11,530 nt of DNA from Cytidiella melzeri (lineage: Eukaryota; Basidiomycota; Agaricomycetes; Polyporales; Irpicaceae): assembly GCA_022592445.1 (NCBI GenBank), contig JABYQR010000699.1:1-11530 (forward strand). The letters run 5' to 3'. The notes under the pieces are model-generated. The model had not been told where the DNA came from. It was given only the letters and a program-made list of their open reading frames with translations, and did no database searches. Each line of letters starts with the position of its first letter. Position 1 is the first letter of the stretch. The translations under genes and the position numbers were made by a program. Positions 7,500-11,530 of the stretch are shown in pieces.

Positions 7500-8027
7500 A
7501 TGTCCGCGGCATCTACCAACGACAACCCGCCTCGAGTCTGCCGTTACTGTCCAACTGTTCCCCACCTGCCCGACGGTCGCTGCCCTTACCGCCCGCGCCC
7601 GCGCGAGGTTCTACGCCGTTACCCCATCATCCCTGCGCCCACGCCGCCGCCAGAACCCTCAGCAGCGCCTACGGTCTCCCCGGCGAGATCAACTCCTAAA
7701 TCGCCCTCGCCAGCGTCGTCCGTCGCCTCCGTCGCGGACTCGCTTGAAAGCTGCTCTTACTGCGACACTCAGAGCGATCATCCAGTTCCCCTGCGCTCAG
7801 GACCTTTCGTCCCGCTCGACTGCGATCGCCCGCGCGCGCCGCACCCAGATTGCTGGCTATCTCCAGACTTTGAAGGCGAGGAGCACGAGTGCGAACTAGT
7901 ACAGTTCAATCTTACCAGCTCAGCCAACGTCGTCGTTGGCCACGCATTTGCCTGTAATACGCATCGCCGTTCGGGAGGTGTCGTTCTACACTACCGCCCC
8001 CGCGCGCAGTCTGTCGAGTCCACTTAA
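7500..8027 (+). CDS. Leader ORF: Cys/Pro-rich small protein, unknown
   Basis: 175 codons starting at the first ATG downstream of the TATA box, with no other ATG inside. I do not recognise the protein. It has two CxxC pairs built on a similar core (VCRYC at 14-17 with Cys28; SCSYC at 85-88), further Cys at 108, 118, 131 and 152, a Pro/Ser/Ala-rich linker (about 42-75) and an acidic patch DFEGEEHE (123-130). There is no signal peptide or membrane segment. CxxC pairs would suit metal binding, but the spacing matches no family I can name. It lies inside the presumed R-U5 part of the LTR, ahead of gag. It could be a genuine upstream product, a first exon spliced toward gag, or an ORF kept open by chance; its first-ATG position and codon use favour something real. 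Confidence 0.5.
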   Translation: MSAASTNDNPPRVCRYCPTVPHLPDGRCPYRPRPREVLRRYPIIPAPTPPPEPSAAPTVSPARSTPKSPSPASSVASVADSLESCSYCDTQSDHPVPLRSGPFVPLDCDRPRAPHPDCWLSPDFEGEEHECELVQFNLTSSANVVVGHAFACNTHRRSGGVVLHYRPRAQSVEST

Positions 8028-8201
8028 CTGCGATCTCACATAGTCTTCCGCGGCGACCCGCGCGCCATTAGTTTATCTTTCTCTCCACTTCCTTTCGGCT
8101 TCGTTATACTGCGTCTGCTTTTTAACTGCGTTATTTTACTGCGTTACTGCGTTGCGTTTCATCTTCACTGCGTCGAGCTTACTGCGTTCACTTTCACTGC
8201 G
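8027..8201 (+). repeat. ACTGCG hexamer cluster in leader
   Basis: ACTGCG occurs at 8027, 8108, 8125, 8138, 8146, 8167, 8181 and 8196: seven copies lie in the 94 bp from 8108 to 8201, separated by T/C-rich spacers. Single copies are also at 7361 (just after the TATA box), 7479, 7759 and 7819. It is not a simple tandem repeat because spacing varies (8-21 bp in the cluster). Confidence 0.8.
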
Positions 8202-8619
8202 CCCGCGTTTTACAGCGACCACTTCATCTTCACCAGCGACCGCGTTTTGTGTTTGAGATTCAAATTGCGTCTACGTTTACCTTCTGCGTCCCTCCGCGCG
8301 CCGTTTTCCTACAAGCCGCGACCTTTTACGCGCGCTCTCTTGGAGCCGCGCTATAACTCTTTCGCTTTCACCGCGCCGACTTGCCCTTTTACCCGCGATA
8401 CGCGTGGTAGTTGCCCGTCTAGCTCACTTCATATAAAAACTTTATCACAAAAACCTTGTCGCTCTTCTAGCACAGGTAAAACTAGGACTCTTAGGCCACC
8501 TCGCATTTACTTTAACACTTCCGCGCTTCCACACCTTTACACTTCTATTGCCACTTCGTGGTTGGTGGTGTTGTCTTTAAGGTTGTTCTTGGTTTGAAGC
8601 GTGACTCAGTGTCTCATTT

Positions 8620-8635
8620 TGGAGCCCACCGCGAG
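8620..8635 (+). other. Candidate primer-binding site
   Basis: TGGAGCCCACCGCGAG begins three bases after the candidate LTR end. Its complement would be a tRNA 3' end CTCGCGGTGGGCTCCA: CCA, discriminator U73, a seven-base acceptor strand and a T-stem strand starting with the universal C61. The matching tRNA would begin GCCCACC and is not one I can name. The site is a candidate by position and by tRNA logic only. Confidence 0.4.
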
Positions 8636-8648
8636 GGGATCTCTATAG

Positions 8649-9056
8649 ATTTCGCTAGTTTCACTCGTGCTTCGCGGAAGAGAAGGCAAGACGAATTCCA
8701 GAGGATCCAGAATTCCGAGGAGACAAAGGGGCGGAAGTTTATCAAGCCCGGTATTAACGGAAGCACAGGACGACCCGGAGGCAATTATTCGGCGAGGACG
8801 AGCGGCAGCCCGCGAAAATCGAAGGCGACAAGCTACTCCTGTGCCAAGCTCTAGGTCGCCGACTCCCGAATTCTCTACACCAAACGTTACTCTCCCTAGC
8901 CCCGACTCTCCTACGGAAGCGCCTCTTCCTTCAGCACACCCTTTATCCTCAATATCGACTACTCGAGCCCGCTCGCAATCTCCTACTACCGCGATAATAG
9001 GGCGGATTCGAACTAAAATACAACAATTTCCACCAAACGCCAGACTAGTAGTTACG
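8649..9056 (+). other. ATG-less open extension of the gag frame
   Basis: The gag frame is open for 136 codons upstream of its first ATG, from just after a TAG at 8646-8648. The translation looks like protein: an Arg-rich patch (RRGRAAARENRRR) followed by a Ser/Pro/Thr-rich stretch (SRSPTPEF, PSPDSP). No ATG occurs in any plus frame here. It could be translated by non-AUG initiation, joined by splicing to an upstream exon (CTATAG at 8648 or GCTAG at 8658 could be acceptors), or be untranslated leader. Confidence 0.4.
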
Positions 9057-11369
9057 ATGGCCGCAGCACAAACTATGCCCTTGATCGGCGACAAGCACGC
9101 GCCTAAGTTCGATCAATCGGAGCCCCGGACGTTGGCGCGTTACTTCGACACACTCGAAACGTTATTCACGCGCGCGAATGTGCAGGACGCGCAGGCGAAG
9201 AAGAAGTACGCCGCGAACTACGTAGACATCACGGTACAGGACCAGTGGGAGGAGCTCGAAAGCTACGCGGCGACGGAAACCTACGAAGACTGGAAAGCGG
9301 AGGTCTACAAGTGTTACCCAGGCGCGGACGCTACGGCGCTCTATACAAGACAGGGCCTTATAGAATACGTAGCCAGTTGGAAGCAGAAAGGGTTCCGTAC
9401 CTTAGGCGACTGGGCCGAATTCTACCGCAACTACAGTACTCAGTCGACTTGGCTGGTTAAGAACGCGAAGATTTCAGAGATCGACAAGAACCGCTGGTGC
9501 CAGGAGGCGATCGGTCCGCAAATAAAGCACATCGCGACGCGGCTGCAAGTCAAGTTCCCCGACATCCATCCAGCGGACGGCTACAAGGTCAAAGACATCA
9601 ACGACGCGATGCAGTTCTTTCTTCACGGGACCTCCGTAGCACCCAGCGCGACGTATAGCGCAACTCCGGCGACGGCGGCGAAGCCAGCAGCGCCCACCAG
9701 CGAACGAACTCTATATGTGCCTCGTGAATTACCGGCGAACGAGTGGCAGACCAGGTTGAAGCAAGAGGACATCAACGAGCTGCAGGAGAAGGTCAAGTAC
9801 CTGATGAGCCAAGCTGACTTGTCCCTAGCAGCACAGAACCGCGCCGCGCAGGCGGGGAATGCACCGGCTCCAGAGCCTTCATCGACTAGCGGTTCGAACC
9901 TCTGTCATTACTGTGGTCTGCCTGGCCATACGGTGAACAACTGCGACACGGTGAAGACCGATATCACCGGCGGCATGATTCAGCGCAACCGGGAAAACAA
10001 GATAGTCCTTCCGGGAGGCAGCTTTATCCCGAGGAGCCTGCCTGGTTCCTGTATGCGCCATCGCGTTAACGAGTGGCATCGACGAAATCCGGGTCAGAGG
10101 ACGACTCCAAACGACATCGCATATAACGCAGTACTGGACGAGGTGTTTGGCGACCCGACGCAGCAGCCCCAGCAGGCAATGCTGTTTGACATAGTCGAGG
10201 ACGACGCGGCCCGCGCGGATGAGGCGACGTCGGCGTATGCTTTAGGAGGCGAGGAAGACGATCGGATCCTGGCCCTAGAAAACGAAATCCGCGCGCTGCG
10301 CAGCGCCAAGCAGAAGTTCGACGGCGTATACGTTCCGCCGCGACCAGGACGGGGCAGACCAGGAATCCTGCCAGCGCCGGCGCGAGTGGCTAGGACCGCG
10401 ACTAAGCCTGCGGAGGCGCCGACCGAAAAGGAAGTCAATCCGACGCCGGCTCCGGCAGTCCCGCAACCAACAAAAGAACCCGAACACCCGCACGCCGCTG
10501 CGAAGGACGCGACTTACTTGCCACCGTTTCAACGGAACGTAGCGGCCCCGGCGAAGCCGAGCGGCCAGGCGAAAGAACCAGCGTATCGTACCACCACCAT
10601 AATCGAAAATCCCCTGATAGTCGAAAGTGTTCTAAACCGTACGCTGAAGGAACAGCAAGTCTCGCTGTCGCCTGAAGAACTTTTTGCTCTGTCGCCAGAC
10701 ATGCGTAGTCGGATGCGCAACCTCATCACGCCGAAGCGCGCGCCGGTCCAGGGTCCGCCGAACGTGGCTAACTTCTTCGAGGCGGAAGGCGAGGTGGTGC
10801 TACCGCAAGCAGAGGTCTCTTACGTCGATGGGGCCGAATCGAAACGCATCCTACGACTTGGCGATCCATATGAAGCGTACCTGCGGGCTCTCCCACCAGG
10901 TGAAACCGCGGAACCATTCTTGGCGGCTCGCGAGACGCACGCGCTCAGGACAGTCCGCGTGGTCGTAGCAGGGACCGAGGAGATCGACGCCATATTGGAT
11001 CCAGGTTGCCAGATTGTTGCCGCGTCGGAAGCGGTATGCCACGCTTTGGGTTTTACTTATGACCCTACAGTGCGCATTAAGATGCAGAGCGCGAACGGCG
11101 AAGTTGACAAGTCGCTCGGCCTGGCGCGCAACGTACCCTTTACTATAGGCGACATGACGTTCTACCTACAGGTCCACGTAATCCGCCAGACTGCGTATGA
11201 CATACTTCTCGGAAGGCCCTTCGATGTCATCGCGTCCACGGTAGTGCGCAACTTCGACAATGAGGACCAAACGATTACGCTGCATTGTCCAAACACGAAA
11301 AAGGTTATCACGGTGCCGACGCGACCGCGCGGTCCCGCTCGTTTTCGCCTACCCGAAAAGGATTTTTGA
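9057..11369 (+). CDS. gag: Gag-protease polyprotein of LTR retrotransposon
   Basis: 770 aa from the first in-frame ATG (MAAAQTMPLIGDKHAPKF). The N-terminal part (about 5-200) resembles the Trp/Tyr-rich retrotransposon Gag (capsid-like) domain found in basidiomycete elements. A CCHC zinc knuckle CHYCGLPGHTVNNC is at 283-296 and would bind element RNA. A short Leu-heptad stretch (about 403-418) and a Pro/Ala/Lys-rich linker (about 425-520) follow. The C-terminal part is a retropepsin-like aspartic protease: the active-site loop is LDPG (Asp648) in place of the usual DSG/DTG, with LLGRPF near 717-722. The product should form virus-like particles in the cytoplasm and be cut by its own protease. 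The ORF is intact, with no stops or frameshifts. RT and integrase are not in this ORF. Confidence 0.9.
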   Translation: MAAAQTMPLIGDKHAPKFDQSEPRTLARYFDTLETLFTRANVQDAQAKKKYAANYVDITVQDQWEELESYAATETYEDWKAEVYKCYPGADATALYTRQGLIEYVASWKQKGFRTLGDWAEFYRNYSTQSTWLVKNAKISEIDKNRWCQEAIGPQIKHIATRLQVKFPDIHPADGYKVKDINDAMQFFLHGTSVAPSATYSATPATAAKPAAPTSERTLYVPRELPANEWQTRLKQEDINELQEKVKYLMSQADLSLAAQNRAAQAGNAPAPEPSSTSGSNLCHYCGLPGHTVNNCDTVKTDITGGMIQRNRENKIVLPGGSFIPRSLPGSCMRHRVNEWHRRNPGQRTTPNDIAYNAVLDEVFGDPTQQPQQAMLFDIVEDDAARADEATSAYALGGEEDDRILALENEIRALRSAKQKFDGVYVPPRPGRGRPGILPAPARVARTATKPAEAPTEKEVNPTPAPAVPQPTKEPEHPHAAAKDATYLPPFQRNVAAPAKPSGQAKEPAYRTTTIIENPLIVESVLNRTLKEQQVSLSPEELFALSPDMRSRMRNLITPKRAPVQGPPNVANFFEAEGEVVLPQAEVSYVDGAESKRILRLGDPYEAYLRALPPGETAEPFLAARETHALRTVRVVVAGTEEIDAILDPGCQIVAASEAVCHALGFTYDPTVRIKMQSANGEVDKSLGLARNVPFTIGDMTFYLQVHVIRQTAYDILLGRPFDVIASTVVRNFDNEDQTITLHCPNTKKVITVPTRPRGPARFRLPEKDF

Positions 11370-11419
11370 GAATCGAGGATTCGAGCAACACTCGAGGAGA
11401 TCTCCATAATACCCCTTCC

Positions 11420-11530
11420 ATGACTCCCGAATCTCGTTTCCTCGCCTCTGTGTACACTATGTTTAACTTATACTCTTCTTTCGACTCTTCACTCTCGACC
11501 GCGCCTACCGACATAACAGAAAACGCAAAA
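11420..11530 (+). CDS. Start of downstream ORF, probably pol (partial)
   Basis: The first ATG after the gag stop opens 37 codons without a stop to the window edge (MTPESRFLASVYTMFNLYSS...). It is in the -1 frame relative to gag, 50 bases after the gag stop. The same frame is open backward across the gag stop, so this stretch could be reached by -1 frameshifting on the TTTTT run before TGA as well as by re-initiation at 11420. Identity as pol is inferred from position; no RT motif lies in the visible part. Confidence 0.55.
   Translation, partial: MTPESRFLASVYTMFNLYSSFDSSLSTAPTDITENAK

Larger units (their letters stand above)
6762..8616 (+). repeat. 5' LTR (copy D), candidate 3' end
   Basis: The 5' end (TGATACG) is firm because it matches copy B and abuts copy C. 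The 3' end is inferred: GTGTCTCA ends at 8616, giving TGA...TCA short inverted ends, and is followed after three T by a TGG that can begin a primer-binding site. That would make a long LTR of 1855 bp. An earlier end cannot be excluded, because copies B and C do not reach that far and the 3' LTR is outside the window. Confidence 0.5.
6762..11530 (+). mobile_element. Young Ty3/gypsy-type LTR element, 5' part
   Basis: Runs from a 5' LTR (TGATACG start) through a long leader and an intact gag-protease ORF to the start of a downstream ORF at the window edge. It belongs to the same LTR family as copies A, B and C and lies inserted in copy C. The intact 770-codon ORF, high CpG content and sharp promoter indicate recent insertion. 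No RT, integrase, polypurine tract or 3' LTR is in the window, so assignment to gypsy type rests on the gag/protease character and is an inference. Confidence 0.8.

Noticed and set aside
8606..9094. A 162-codon minus-strand open frame opposite the start of gag.
   Set aside because: It is the antisense of the Ser/Pro/Arg-rich extension and of gag; GC-rich codons keep it open, and no promoter is visible on that strand.
1..11530. CRISPR array, bacterial defence island or tRNA/rRNA gene.
   Set aside because: No regularly spaced repeats, no cloverleaf or rRNA signature, and the content is eukaryotic retrotransposon.

Overview
The window reads as transposon-rich DNA from a fungus, most likely a mushroom-forming basidiomycete (Agaricomycetes). 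This rests on recognising two fungal Ty3/gypsy-type LTR retrotransposons by their protein motifs; no database was searched. No tRNA, rRNA, CRISPR array or bacterial-type operon is visible, and I cannot support an intact host gene.

Layout. 1-2311 is low-information sequence. It holds two short minus-strand stretches with coding-like codon use (about 201-588 and 1530-1793), a promoter-like or LTR-like stretch with a TATA box and imperfect tandem repeats (about 985-1470), and otherwise nothing I can name. 2312-2886 is an old reverse-oriented fragment of an LTR family ('copy A'). 2887-5303 is a dead Ty3/gypsy pol on the plus strand: protease tail, reverse transcriptase, RNase H and the start of integrase, with stops, frameshifts and Asp-to-Asn changes at catalytic positions. 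5304-7448 stacks three more forward copies of the same LTR family: B (5304-5723), a 379-bp unrelated segment with its own TATA box, C (6103-6761), and D from 6762.

D appears to be the 5' LTR of a younger element that fills the rest of the window. It has a TATA box at 7339-7350, a very long leader, a candidate LTR end and primer-binding site near 8616-8635, an intact gag-protease ORF (ATG at 9057, stop at 11369), and the first 37 codons of a downstream ORF (from 11420) that runs off the window and is probably pol.

The most unusual signal is the leader of this young element. From the TATA box to the gag ATG there is exactly one plus-strand ATG in about 1.7 kb, although the complement triplet CAT is frequent. 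That ATG opens a 175-codon Cys- and Pro-rich ORF I do not recognise. The leader also carries a dense cluster of ACTGCG hexamers, and the gag frame stays open for 136 codons upstream of its first ATG. These signs suggest a scanned leader with an extra upstream product, or a spliced leader that supplies the gag start. No 3' LTR lies inside the window, so the LTR end is inferred.
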